Shown here piece after piece: positions 44,526 through 53,169 of a stretch of DNA of 55,672 nucleotides. Source of the DNA: Saprospiraceae bacterium. GTDB taxonomy: Bacteria; Bacteroidota; Bacteroidia; Chitinophagales; Saprospiraceae. The stretch is taken from positions 29,821 through 85,492 of the forward strand of contig JAHDEL010000001.1 of the NCBI GenBank assembly GCA_020628855.1, read 5' to 3'. Numbering within the stretch: position 1 is the stretch's first letter; each line of letters starts with the position of its first letter. The position numbers and the translations under genes were made by a program. The notes under the pieces are model-generated. The model made no database searches, was not told the origin of the DNA, and saw only the letters and a list, made by a program, of their open reading frames with translations.

Positions 44526-45257
44526 ATGCTGTCATCTTCACGTACAAAACTGATTTTCTACGTTGTGTTTGTTCTTACTTGGTCTGTAGCTTGGTTTGCT
44601 TTCAAAGCAGAAATACTTGCTTCTTTCCCACCAAACAATGCACTTGGCAATGTTCCTTTTGCCTTGATTCCTACCCTAGGTATTCTGATTGCAGTGCTTA
44701 TTATTCAGAAAGCCAATCCAACGTTCAAAATCCCAATATTAGGCAAAGCTCCCTTACTCTCAATATTGATTGTGGTGCTTCCGATATTGTGTTTAGGTTT
44801 TTTTGGAGTAAGTAACACCTATGATATACATCCTAGTGTTTTTGGATTAGGTATAGGGCTTTTTACGATGCTGTATGCTTTTCTTGAAGAATTAGGCTGG
44901 AGAGGTTATCTGCAACAAGAACTGATGACAAAATGGAATAAGTGGATTACTTATCTCTGCATAGCTCTTGTTTGGTATGTTTGGCATTGGTTCTTCCTCA
45001 GGTCAGGAAACGATCCCAAGCTGATCATGTTACCAATACTTTTTATGGCAAGTTTTGGTATTGGTGAAGTATTTGCATCAACTCGTTCTCTCTTTACTGC
45101 AACTGCCTTACATGGGATTGTGAATATCTTGCTACTCTATCCAATCATTGCTGACTCTCTTGATCAAAAGACCAAATTGATTGTTCTTGGAATCTGTTTA
45201 GCTTTTTGGTTTCCTGCATTTAAATACATGGAGAAAAACCTAGAGAAAATTGAGTGA
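44526..45257 (+). CDS. CPBP-family intramembrane metalloprotease
   Basis: A 243-residue CAAX-protease/bacteriocin-processing-type membrane protein with about seven to eight helices. The active-site residues are Glu121 and Glu122 with Arg126 (EELGWRGYLQQEL), His154 (YVWHWFFLR), and a second His in TALHGIVN near 196. These fit EExxxR...H...H. The substrate is unknown. TATCTTTA about 30 bases upstream of ATG 44526 is one base off a -7 element. Confidence 0.87.
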   Translation: MLSSSRTKLIFYVVFVLTWSVAWFAFKAEILASFPPNNALGNVPFALIPTLGILIAVLIIQKANPTFKIPILGKAPLLSILIVVLPILCLGFFGVSNTYDIHPSVFGLGIGLFTMLYAFLEELGWRGYLQQELMTKWNKWITYLCIALVWYVWHWFFLRSGNDPKLIMLPILFMASFGIGEVFASTRSLFTATALHGIVNILLLYPIIADSLDQKTKLIVLGICLAFWFPAFKYMEKNLEKIE

Positions 45258-45264
45258 TCTTGAT

Positions 45265-46518
45265 TTAACGCCCTCTTTGCTTCGATTGTCTTTTGAGCTT
45301 CTTTGCCTGTATAAATTTGGCTTTTCGAAGTTGTTTTTCTTTGTTCCAGGCTTTCTTTTCGGCAGCGGTCATGGGTGCTACCAATTGAGGAAATGGGTGA
45401 TCCGAAATTACGCTTAGCTTGTCTTGTATTAACTTCTCGATTCCTCTGATAAATACGTTTTCTTCTGGCTCACTTATTGAAAAAGCTATACCTTTTAAAC
45501 CAGCTCGACCTGATCTTCCTATCCTATGGACGTAAGTTTCTGGTTCGTTCGGGATATCATAGTTGATAACATATCCTAGTTGTTGAACATCAATTCCTCT
45601 TGCTGCAATATCAGTTGCAACTAGAATTCTTATTGCCCCTTCTTTAAATTGCTTCAGTGCCTTTTGTCTTTGAACTTGAGACTTATTGCCATGAATTGCT
45701 TTGGCCTTAAAATTTGACCTAGTTAACTTCTTCATGAGTCGGTCAGCTCCATGCTTAGTACGCACAAAAACTATCACTTGATCATCAACCTCATTCCTCA
45801 AAATATGACTAAGCAAGGCAACTTTGTTTTCTCTATCTGTGTAGTAAACGTACTGGTCAATTGTTTCAGCTGGGCTAGACTTCCTTGCAACTTCAATTCG
45901 TCGAGGGTTGTTCAAAATATTGCTCGATAAGCCAATGATGTTATCAGGCATTGTAGCCGAGAAAAAGAGGGTTTGTCTTTGTTCTGGTAATAACTTAATT
46001 ACTCTCTTAATATCATGGATGAAGCCCATGTCAAGCATTCTGTCTGCTTCATCAAGTACAAACATCTTCAGATGCTCCAAAGTAATATAGCCTTGTCCAA
46101 TTAAGTCAAGCAGTCTTCCTGGAGTGGCTACTAAAATCTGCACACCTTTTTTTATTTCCTGGATTTGCTTATGTGCTTTCACTCCTCCGAATATCACAGT
46201 ATGTTTAAGGTGTGTATGTTTGTTGTATGTTCTGATGTTTTCATCAATCTGGATAGCCAGTTCTCTGGTAGGAGTTAGAATCAGAGCTCTTAATGTTATT
46301 GGTGCCTGACGCTGTTTGTCAATTTTGTAAATTAACTGAATGATAGGAATAGCAAAAGCTGCTGTTTTCCCAGTACCAGTCTGAGCTATACCAAGTATAT
46401 CCTTTCTCTGAAGAATTTCAGGGATTGCTTTTTGCTGGATCTCAGTAGGAACCTTATAGCCTTTTTGAGAAATTGCTTTGAAAATAGGATCAATTAGATC
46501 CAAGTCTTGAAATGTCAT
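45265..46518 (-). CDS. DEAD-box RNA helicase, RhlE-like
   Basis: ATP-dependent RNA helicase of 417 residues. Motifs: Q motif near the start (FQDLDLIDPIFKAISQKG), AQTGTGKTAAFAIP, PTRELAIQI, DEADRMLDMGF, SATMP, and HRIGRSGRAG; the C-terminus is Lys/Arg-rich (KLKRQSKQRGR) and likely binds RNA. A frame opens at 46608, but it starts upstream of the -7 element, and ATG 46518 begins the normal sequence MTFQDLDL, so I use 46518. It could be involved in ribosome assembly or mRNA decay. Confidence 0.93.
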   Translation of the reverse strand: MTFQDLDLIDPIFKAISQKGYKVPTEIQQKAIPEILQRKDILGIAQTGTGKTAAFAIPIIQLIYKIDKQRQAPITLRALILTPTRELAIQIDENIRTYNKHTHLKHTVIFGGVKAHKQIQEIKKGVQILVATPGRLLDLIGQGYITLEHLKMFVLDEADRMLDMGFIHDIKRVIKLLPEQRQTLFFSATMPDNIIGLSSNILNNPRRIEVARKSSPAETIDQYVYYTDRENKVALLSHILRNEVDDQVIVFVRTKHGADRLMKKLTRSNFKAKAIHGNKSQVQRQKALKQFKEGAIRILVATDIAARGIDVQQLGYVINYDIPNEPETYVHRIGRSGRAGLKGIAFSISEPEENVFIRGIEKLIQDKLSVISDHPFPQLVAPMTAAEKKAWNKEKQLRKAKFIQAKKLKRQSKQRGR

Positions 46519-46587
46519 AGTGTGTCTTTGAAGCTCCAGCCCAACAAACAATACCACATTAACATTTGATGGAAGAGATAATTGCCA

Positions 46588-46595
46588 CAAAAGTA
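46588..46595 (-). promoter_or_regulatory. Candidate -7 promoter element for the RhlE-like helicase gene
   Basis: On the minus strand this reads TACTTTTG, a perfect TAnnTTTG match. It would give a leader of about 60 bases, longer than for other genes here, which suits a DEAD-box gene. Confidence 0.38.
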
Positions 46596-46643
46596 GGTCA
46601 TTCAACAATGGTATGGTGCATTGTGCTAATACATTAATTTTTT

Positions 46644-49448
46644 TTAATATATAACAACCACATCTCCTGAGAGATACTCCAATTGCCCTAGTAAATAATA
46701 GGAGATAATGTATGTATAAATTCCTTGTTGCACGAGATTGCCATCATACATTCCTTGCCAAGAAAATGCTGGATCTTGAGATCTAAAAATGAGATTGCCG
46801 TATCTATCATAGATAATCACTTCTCCAAAGTCTAATGGACAATTAGGAGACACTCCGAGTAGAAAGGAATTGTTAGGTGGATTCGTTTGTATATGCAATA
46901 TGTTTGGCAAGAAAAAACCACATTCCAAGTCTTCAAAATAGAGTTCAACAACAATGGTGGAATCACAACCTGAAGCACCGATATAAGATTCTATGCCAAA
47001 TGGATTGCCTTCGTCATAAGTGGTCTGGGAAGTAGAGAATGTATAACCATCTCCAGAAACTCCCTGATATAATACTGTATCAACAAAGGATTCTGAATAT
47101 TGTAAATCAATCATTATGATAGAATCACAGCCTTCTGCGTTTACTAAGGTTTGGTTTCCTTGTGGATTTGAACTACTAAAAATTTCTCCATTAAGAATCA
47201 ATTCAAAATCTTGCTCGTCGCATAACATTGAATCAATTAAGTGGTTTGAATTTGCTCTAAACTGAAGGTCAACTGTTATGATGGAATCACAGCCATTTAT
47301 TGTTTCGAAAACCTCTACGCCAGTTGGATTCTTTTCATTGTATTGAGTAGATGAAGTCTGATAACTATAGCCATCTCCAGAACATCCAAAATATTGGACA
47401 AGTGTATCAAATGAAGTATGGTATTCTAAGTTTATCGTTATAGTTGAATCACAGCCAAAAAGATTGTTGAGCATTATTGTGCCAGAGGGGTTCGTAATAT
47501 CAAAGGTTTCTCCGTTGACATCTACCGTAAACTCTTCATCGCAAAGGATTGTATCGATTTGTAGTGAGGTTTGCTGAGCAAAAAACAACTCAATAACATG
47601 GATAGAATCACATCCATTTGCTAAAATGTATGACTCCTCTCCAATAGGAAATTGCTCATTATAGATGCTGTTACTTGTTTCATATTCGAACAAGTCTCCT
47701 TGACACCCAAAATATTGAAATGTGTCTCTCTTTGTTTCAGAAAAAGACAATTCTATAAACACTAAAGAATCACATCCAACAGTATTTAATAACATTGTTT
47801 CTCCTATAGGATTTATGATGTTGTAGGTGTCATCGCCTATCATCAACTCAAAATTTTCATCATTGCAGATATCTAAAAATATCATTGTCGAATCAAGTTC
47901 TCTATAGTAAAAGTCATAGACCACTATGGAGTCACAACCTGAATTTGTTAGGTATTGCTCCACACCTGTAGGATTACTTTGGTTAAAAACATTCATTTCA
48001 GTTATTAGAGAATAACCATCATCAATACAACCAAAATAGCTAATAGAGTCTAATATATCGTCTACAAAGAGTAACTCTATTGAGATCACAGAATCACATC
48101 CAACCGCATTTGTTATTATTTCTAGCCCTGTTGGATTGTCATTATCATATACTGTATTTCCAATTATCAGTTGATAGTTAGAACTGGTGCAATGTTGCTC
48201 AGCAATTTGACTTGATGATGCAGAATCAAACATCAGATCAATTCTAATAGTAGAATCACAACCATTCACTCCTTGATAGATCTCAAAACCACTCGGATTA
48301 CTTTCATCATATGTACTTTGAGAAGTTGCATAGGCAAAGCCATCTCCTTCACACCCGAGGTATTGTATTAATGTGTCAAAGGAGTTACTAAAATTTAAAT
48401 CAACATAAATGGTTGAATCACAACCAAACTGATTTGTTAGATATTCAATGCCTTCTGGATTATTATTGTTAAATACGCTTCCATTAATTTCAACTATGAA
48501 AAGATCATCATCACATACAGTGGTATCTATGACTAATTCGTCATTTCTTTCAAAACCCAAATCAATCACGACTGTAGAATCACAACCAAAATCCAAATCG
48601 AAATACTCTAATCCTGAAGGATTGTTTTCGTTATAAACTGTATTATTTATTTCTGTTTCATATAAATCCCCACTACATCCGTTGTACTCCAAAGTAGTGC
48701 TCCTGGCACCAAAAAAGTCGCCTACCAACAAATCTATCTCCTCTTCTGAGACAACTCTATCCCAATAGTAAACATCATCTATGCTTCCATGATAAAACCC
48801 AATTGGATTCGAGGGAATATCTGAATGGTCCATTTTCCCTATCCCTCCAGCCTGATTAGAATAACGAATATTAAAATCTCCATTACCACTGCTTGATGAA
48901 GGTGCCAAACATCCATTAACATAAATAGATATCTCAGTCGGGCTTTCATAAATACCTACTACATGATACCATTTTCTATTCTCTATTTGATCCATTGATA
49001 TCATTGACCTTCTGCATTCTGGACCAGTGCTTCCGCAACCATCTCCATAGCCGACCATAATTCTCCCAGTTGAAAGAATAGATATAAATGCTCCATGATA
49101 ATTATTAAAGAACTGATCAGTCCCAATCAGTCCTTCAGCTCTTATAAATTCCACACGAGGATAGAACCATAAAGCAATTGTAAATGGGAAGTCAGGCTTA
49201 AGATCTTGAGATTGTGGAAGTTCAACACAACCGTCTCCATCAAAAGTGATTGCAGATGATGGATTCCCGAATCTATCAACACTCAGTTGAGTGTTGAATG
49301 GTGTTCCATCAAATCCGTTTGGAGAACTATCTTCAAAACTACCTTCAAAACTATAGTTTAATAACAAGTCCTGATTCAGGTCTTGAGTACTTACGCTTTC
49401 ATTCATCAAAAGACAAACACCCAGTACTAATGTTGATATTCGAACCAT
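46644..49448 (-). CDS. Large T9SS-secreted protein: LamG domain, eleven tandem modules, gliding-type C-terminal domain
   Basis: A 934-residue exported protein. The signal peptide (about 1-21) is followed by a concanavalin/LamG-like domain (about 28-245, with IALWFYPRV, YHVVGIYESPTEISIYVNGC and GSIDDVYYWDRVVSEEEI-like end). From about residue 253 to 845 come eleven repeats of about 54 residues with two cysteines each. The last 90 residues (FFLPNIL, DFGEVIIYDRYGNLIF, GIYTYIISYY) are a gliding-motility-associated C-terminal domain, used by T9SS as a sorting signal. It is probably a surface adhesin or attached to a matrix. A convergent/divergent layout leaves it as a single gene. Confidence 0.87.
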   Translation of the reverse strand: MVRISTLVLGVCLLMNESVSTQDLNQDLLLNYSFEGSFEDSSPNGFDGTPFNTQLSVDRFGNPSSAITFDGDGCVELPQSQDLKPDFPFTIALWFYPRVEFIRAEGLIGTDQFFNNYHGAFISILSTGRIMVGYGDGCGSTGPECRRSMISMDQIENRKWYHVVGIYESPTEISIYVNGCLAPSSSSGNGDFNIRYSNQAGGIGKMDHSDIPSNPIGFYHGSIDDVYYWDRVVSEEEIDLLVGDFFGARSTTLEYNGCSGDLYETEINNTVYNENNPSGLEYFDLDFGCDSTVVIDLGFERNDELVIDTTVCDDDLFIVEINGSVFNNNNPEGIEYLTNQFGCDSTIYVDLNFSNSFDTLIQYLGCEGDGFAYATSQSTYDESNPSGFEIYQGVNGCDSTIRIDLMFDSASSSQIAEQHCTSSNYQLIIGNTVYDNDNPTGLEIITNAVGCDSVISIELLFVDDILDSISYFGCIDDGYSLITEMNVFNQSNPTGVEQYLTNSGCDSIVVYDFYYRELDSTMIFLDICNDENFELMIGDDTYNIINPIGETMLLNTVGCDSLVFIELSFSETKRDTFQYFGCQGDLFEYETSNSIYNEQFPIGEESYILANGCDSIHVIELFFAQQTSLQIDTILCDEEFTVDVNGETFDITNPSGTIMLNNLFGCDSTITINLEYHTSFDTLVQYFGCSGDGYSYQTSSTQYNEKNPTGVEVFETINGCDSIITVDLQFRANSNHLIDSMLCDEQDFELILNGEIFSSSNPQGNQTLVNAEGCDSIIMIDLQYSESFVDTVLYQGVSGDGYTFSTSQTTYDEGNPFGIESYIGASGCDSTIVVELYFEDLECGFFLPNILHIQTNPPNNSFLLGVSPNCPLDFGEVIIYDRYGNLIFRSQDPAFSWQGMYDGNLVQQGIYTYIISYYLLGQLEYLSGDVVVIY
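46916..48692 (-). repeat. Eleven tandem coding repeats of about 160 bp
   Basis: Each unit encodes about 54 residues ending in GCDS plus a Val/Ile/Leu-rich strand, and contains NPxG. The units alternate between two types: odd units begin GC.GDGY and contain YNE.NPTG; even units begin CD/CN and contain an FEL.I.G strand. Unit 11 has Val where others have the first Cys. Boundaries are by eye. Confidence 0.85.
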
Positions 49449-49527
49449 ATATGTGAATTCAAATTAAGTCTTGTTTTGAATATCTTTCAATTTTATGAAA
49501 CAAAATCATGTTTCTTTATATTTATAG

Positions 49528-49545
49528 TAAGTGATTACTCACTTA
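49528..49545. promoter_or_regulatory. Palindromic operator candidate of the TetR regulator
   Basis: TAAGTGA-TTAC-TCACTTA is a perfect 7-bp inverted repeat, whose last base is the first base of the TetR ATG (49545). TATATTTA just upstream (49517-49524) is one base off a -7 element. The form is like known TetR-family operators, so autorepression is likely. Confidence 0.6.
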
Positions 49546-50093
49546 TGTTGTCCAAAAAACAAAACATCTTAGTCGCTGCACTCCAATTATTCTCTGCGGA
49601 AGATTATCATGGAGTATCAACAAACAAAATCGCTAAAGCCGCTGGAGTTTCAGAAGGACTCATATTCAAACACTTTACAAACAAAGAAGGTCTTCTACAA
49701 GCCATAGTTGATGAAGGGGAGCAAAGAATAGCACTTATGTTTTCTTCTCTTCTGAAAGAAACTCATCCTCAAAGCATCTTGGATATGTACATTTCTGCCC
49801 CTTTTGAAGTACAAGAAAACGAATACGACTTCTGGAGATTACAGTTCAAGCTCAAATGGCATGACAAGTATTACAATCCTAAAAAGCTTGATAATATTAA
49901 ATCAAAAATCACATATGCTTTTGAAGAGTTAGGCTATGCATTTCCGAAGGAAGAAGCAGAAGCTCTGATTTTCCTGATAGAATCCATTTCGATTGGTATT
50001 CTCAGAGATGGTAAAGCAAAGCACAACCACCAAAAAGCATTTCTATTAAAAAAATATAAACAACAAAATCAAGATATTCATGACAACAGTTGA
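49545..50093 (+). CDS. TetR/AcrR-family transcriptional regulator
   Basis: A 182-residue repressor. The N-terminal HTH at about 5-50 (ILVAALQLFSAEDYHGVSTN, KAAGVSEGLIFKHFTNKEGL) is typical. The C-terminal ligand-binding domain is variable (FWRLQFKLKWHDKYYNPK). A frame opens at 49476, but ATG 49545 starts the normal family N-terminus. The last 14 bases overlap the reductase gene, which it probably controls. The ligand is unknown; an aromatic or quinone-like compound would fit the operon. Confidence 0.92.
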   Translation: MLSKKQNILVAALQLFSAEDYHGVSTNKIAKAAGVSEGLIFKHFTNKEGLLQAIVDEGEQRIALMFSSLLKETHPQSILDMYISAPFEVQENEYDFWRLQFKLKWHDKYYNPKKLDNIKSKITYAFEELGYAFPKEEAEALIFLIESISIGILRDGKAKHNHQKAFLLKKYKQQNQDIHDNS

Positions 50094-51144
50094 CAAATCA
50101 AAACCAGTATTGGTTACAGGTGCTACAGGATATGTAGCCGGTTGGTTAGTAAAAAAACTCCTTGAAGAAGGCTATACTGTCCACGCAGCAGTACGAAATC
50201 CAGATAATACCAATAAGCTGCAACATCTCAATGCAATCGCAGCATCCTCACCTGGTAGTATCCGGTACTTTCCGTCCGACCTTTTAGTAGAAGGTTCTTA
50301 TCTGGAAGCCATGCAAGGTTGTCAGACAATTTATCACACGGCATCTCCATTTACAACAGATGTGAAGGATCCTCAAAAAGAACTAATAGATCCTGCAGTC
50401 AATGGTACAGCCAATGTATTACACTCAGCAAGTCAGACTCCTTCTGTAAAAAGAGTTGTTGTCACAAGTAGTTGTGCTGCAATCTATACAGATGCTATTG
50501 ATACTCAAAATGCACCAGGTGGTATCCTTACCGAAGAAGTGTGGAATACCACATCTAGTCTCGACTATCAGCCTTACTCTTACTCTAAGACCATGGCAGA
50601 ACGCAAGGCATGGGAACTAGCAAAAGAACAATCTCAATGGGATCTTGTAACAATCAACCCTAGCTTCGTCATGGGACCAATGCTCAACCCTAAGGCCACA
50701 ACATCCGAAAGTTTTAATATCCTCAAACAACTAGGAGATGGAACAATGAAAGCGGGTGTGCCTTTGATGGGTCTTGGACTTGTAGATGTAAGAGATGTTG
50801 CTGAGGCTCATTATCAAGCAGGAACAAACCCGAATGCGTCAGGACGCTATATCACTTCAGGTCATAACACCAATTTCTTAGAGATGGGTCTTGCCCTCAG
50901 AGACAAATATGGTGATAGTTATCCTATTCCAAAGAAAGCCCTGCCTAAGTGGCTACTTATGATTGTAGGACCAATGGCAAACAAATTATTCTCAAGAAAA
51001 TTTATTAGAAATAATGTCAATATACCTTGGAATGCAGATAACTCTAAGATTCAAAATGAACTAGGCATTCATTTTAGGCCGATGAAAGAAACAATGGAAG
51101 AAGGTTTTCAAGTACTCATAGATAACAATATCTTTTCTAAGTAA
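50080..51144 (+). CDS. NAD(P)-dependent reductase, dihydroflavonol-4-reductase/cinnamoyl-CoA reductase-like
   Basis: Extended short-chain dehydrogenase of 354 residues. The cofactor motif GATGYVAGWL is at residues 14-23; the catalytic tyrosine and lysine are Tyr166 and Lys170 (YSYSK), with Ser near 130 in VVVTSSCAA; VDVRDVAEAHYQAG is a family motif. It could reduce aldehydes or ketones in secondary metabolism or detoxification. It overlaps the TetR gene by 14 bases. Confidence 0.9.
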   Translation: MTTVDKSKPVLVTGATGYVAGWLVKKLLEEGYTVHAAVRNPDNTNKLQHLNAIAASSPGSIRYFPSDLLVEGSYLEAMQGCQTIYHTASPFTTDVKDPQKELIDPAVNGTANVLHSASQTPSVKRVVVTSSCAAIYTDAIDTQNAPGGILTEEVWNTTSSLDYQPYSYSKTMAERKAWELAKEQSQWDLVTINPSFVMGPMLNPKATTSESFNILKQLGDGTMKAGVPLMGLGLVDVRDVAEAHYQAGTNPNASGRYITSGHNTNFLEMGLALRDKYGDSYPIPKKALPKWLLMIVGPMANKLFSRKFIRNNVNIPWNADNSKIQNELGIHFRPMKETMEEGFQVLIDNNIFSK

Positions 51145-51180
51145 ATAAAGGAGTATACAGCATTCAGGGATGAGAGATAG

Positions 51181-51188
51181 TACCTTTG
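51181..51188 (+). promoter_or_regulatory. Candidate -7 promoter element (leaderless position) for the phzF-like gene
   Basis: TACCTTTG is a perfect TAnnTTTG match ending four bases before ATG 51193. It would give the last two genes of the set a second promoter in addition to the TetR-controlled one. Confidence 0.42.
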
Positions 51189-51192
51189 GAGT

Positions 51193-52011
51193 ATGTCGAC
51201 CATCCCTACCTATATCGTAGATGCTTTTACAGATCAACCGTTCAAAGGCAATCAGGCTGGAGTTTGTTTGTTAGAAACACCTTTGCCTCCTTCTGATATG
51301 CTAGCCATAGCTGCAGAGCTTGGATATTCTGAGACAGCATTTATTTTGCCAAACGAGAATGCTAAGCAATCTTACGATATAAGATACTTTTCACCGCAGA
51401 TAGAGATACCTCTTTGCGGTCATGCTACATTAGCATCTTCAAAAGTAATTTTTGAAAAATTTCGCGATCAAGATACTCTTACCTTCAATACTGGTCATGG
51501 AGTAGTTATTGATGTGGTACAGAGTGGTGAATCTATTCAAATGGAATTGCCAAGGTATGAGTTAGAATCCATACAAATTGAAAAAGGACTCTTACCCGCA
51601 CTTGGCATATCAGAAATTATCTACTCTGGATATAATACAGAGACCAACATCATCATGTTAGAAATTGGAAGTGCTGAGATCTTAAGAAATCTTTCTCCAG
51701 ATTTTGAAGCTTTAGTCAATTGTCATACCTCTATTCATGGTGTAAGCGTTACCGCAAAATCTGAAACATCCAATATTGATTTTGAGTCAAGATTTTTCTG
51801 GCCTTGGGCCGGCACACAAGAAGATCCAGTTACAGGTGGTACGCATACTTTTCTCACACCTTATTGGGCGAATCGATTGCAAAAAGATTCTATGCGCTCA
51901 TTCCAATGCTCAAAAAGAACTGGATGGATGGACGTCACTCTTTCGGATCAGAATACAGTACTTATCAAAAGTCAGGCTAGTATAGTGTTTAGAGGCGAAC
52001 TTATAATCTAA
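51193..52011 (+). CDS. PhzF-family isomerase
   Basis: A 272-residue member of the PhzF/diaminopimelate epimerase-fold family. Signatures: VDAFTDQPFKGNQAGVCLL near the N-terminus, Glu47 in YSETAFI as the expected catalytic acid/base, FSPQIEIPLCGHATLAS, and GTQEDPVTGG. Most relatives do not make phenazine, so the substrate is unknown. It lies 48 bp after the reductase and 5 bp before the monooxygenase. Confidence 0.9.
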   Translation: MSTIPTYIVDAFTDQPFKGNQAGVCLLETPLPPSDMLAIAAELGYSETAFILPNENAKQSYDIRYFSPQIEIPLCGHATLASSKVIFEKFRDQDTLTFNTGHGVVIDVVQSGESIQMELPRYELESIQIEKGLLPALGISEIIYSGYNTETNIIMLEIGSAEILRNLSPDFEALVNCHTSIHGVSVTAKSETSNIDFESRFFWPWAGTQEDPVTGGTHTFLTPYWANRLQKDSMRSFQCSKRTGWMDVTLSDQNTVLIKSQASIVFRGELII

Positions 52012-52016
52012 GCAGA

Positions 52017-53168
52017 ATGTCTAAGCATGATCAAATAACAATTATCGGCGGAGGCATAGGAGGTCTGACATTTGCACTTTGCCTCAATAAGCTTGGAATT
52101 CCAAATCGTGTTTACGAACAAGCTTCTCAGCTCAATGAAATTGGTGCTGGTATTTGGCTACAGCCCAATGCAGTTCAAGTTATGGAATGGCTAGGAATAA
52201 AATCTACACTTGCAGCAGCAGGAGCCTCAATTAACAAAGTAGAAATTACCTATCCCAATCTAAAACCAATAAGACCAATTAGCGCAGCAGTTGTCAGAGA
52301 CGATTATGGCAATACTACTATTGGGATTCATAGAGGAAAGTTGCAAAAGATACTCTATCAAGAAACGCTAAAAAATACATCGGTAAACTTAGGCAAGTCA
52401 TTAACAGCTATCAAAAAGGAAAACGATACATATACATTGGTATTCGAAAATACTGAGGATAGTGCTGGACTAATAATTGGAGCTGATGGGATACATTCGA
52501 AAGTGAGAAATTACATTGATAATAGCACTAAGTATCGTGCAGCTAATCAAATCTGTTGGAGAGGAATGGCGAAATACTCCTTACCGAAATCACTCAGAAA
52601 TCTAGGTAAGGAAGCGTGGTCGAACAACTTGAGATTTGGATTTTCTAACATGTCACAAGATGAAGTCTACTGGTATGCTGTTGCTAATAAAACAGATACT
52701 TATGATGCTTTAGTTGACAATGGTATTTCAGACTTGTTTACTGGATTCAATCCGATTTGTAGAGCACTTATAGACCACACAACATTTATACATAAGGCTT
52801 ACATTTCTGATATAAATGAGCTATCAAAATGGTCAAAGGATGCTGTATGCCTAATCGGAGATGCTGCACATGCAATGACACCAAATATGGGTCAAGGAGC
52901 AGGACAAGCTATCGAGGATGCGTATACCTTGGCTCATTGCCTCAAATTCTTTGGCAATCATGAACCAGCATTTGCAGAATATGAAAAACTCAGGAAACAA
53001 AAAGTGAGAAAAATCGTCAATATGTCTTGGCAAATTGGTAAGATGGCCCACAGCTCAATTGGACAGGCCAGTATGAAAGCAATGCTGAGAATTACTCCAC
53101 AATGGGTTCTTCTCAATCAAATGAAATCATTGTATTCGATTCCAGATGTTGACTTTCAACTAAAATAA
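52017..53168 (+). CDS. FAD-dependent aromatic monooxygenase (UbiH/salicylate hydroxylase-like)
   Basis: A 383-residue class A flavoprotein monooxygenase using NAD(P)H and O2. The FAD motifs are IIGGGIGGLTFAL (about 8-20), IGADGIHSKVR (about 155-165) and LIGDAAHAMTPNMGQGAGQA (about 280-299). The substrate is probably an aromatic acid or phenol, but it is not determinable. It closes the TetR-reductase-PhzF operon. The stop is one base from the convergent gene's stop. Confidence 0.92.
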   Translation: MSKHDQITIIGGGIGGLTFALCLNKLGIPNRVYEQASQLNEIGAGIWLQPNAVQVMEWLGIKSTLAAAGASINKVEITYPNLKPIRPISAAVVRDDYGNTTIGIHRGKLQKILYQETLKNTSVNLGKSLTAIKKENDTYTLVFENTEDSAGLIIGADGIHSKVRNYIDNSTKYRAANQICWRGMAKYSLPKSLRNLGKEAWSNNLRFGFSNMSQDEVYWYAVANKTDTYDALVDNGISDLFTGFNPICRALIDHTTFIHKAYISDINELSKWSKDAVCLIGDAAHAMTPNMGQGAGQAIEDAYTLAHCLKFFGNHEPAFAEYEKLRKQKVRKIVNMSWQIGKMAHSSIGQASMKAMLRITPQWVLLNQMKSLYSIPDVDFQLK

Positions 53169-53169
53169 A

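Noticed and set aside
46916-48692. Regularly spaced repeats that could suggest a CRISPR array
   Set aside because: The repeats are about 160 bp, diverged, and in frame within a long coding sequence; no cas gene or spacer pattern is present.
51193-52011. PhzF as evidence for phenazine synthesis
   Set aside because: None of the other phz genes is present, and most PhzF relatives are isomerases of other pathways.
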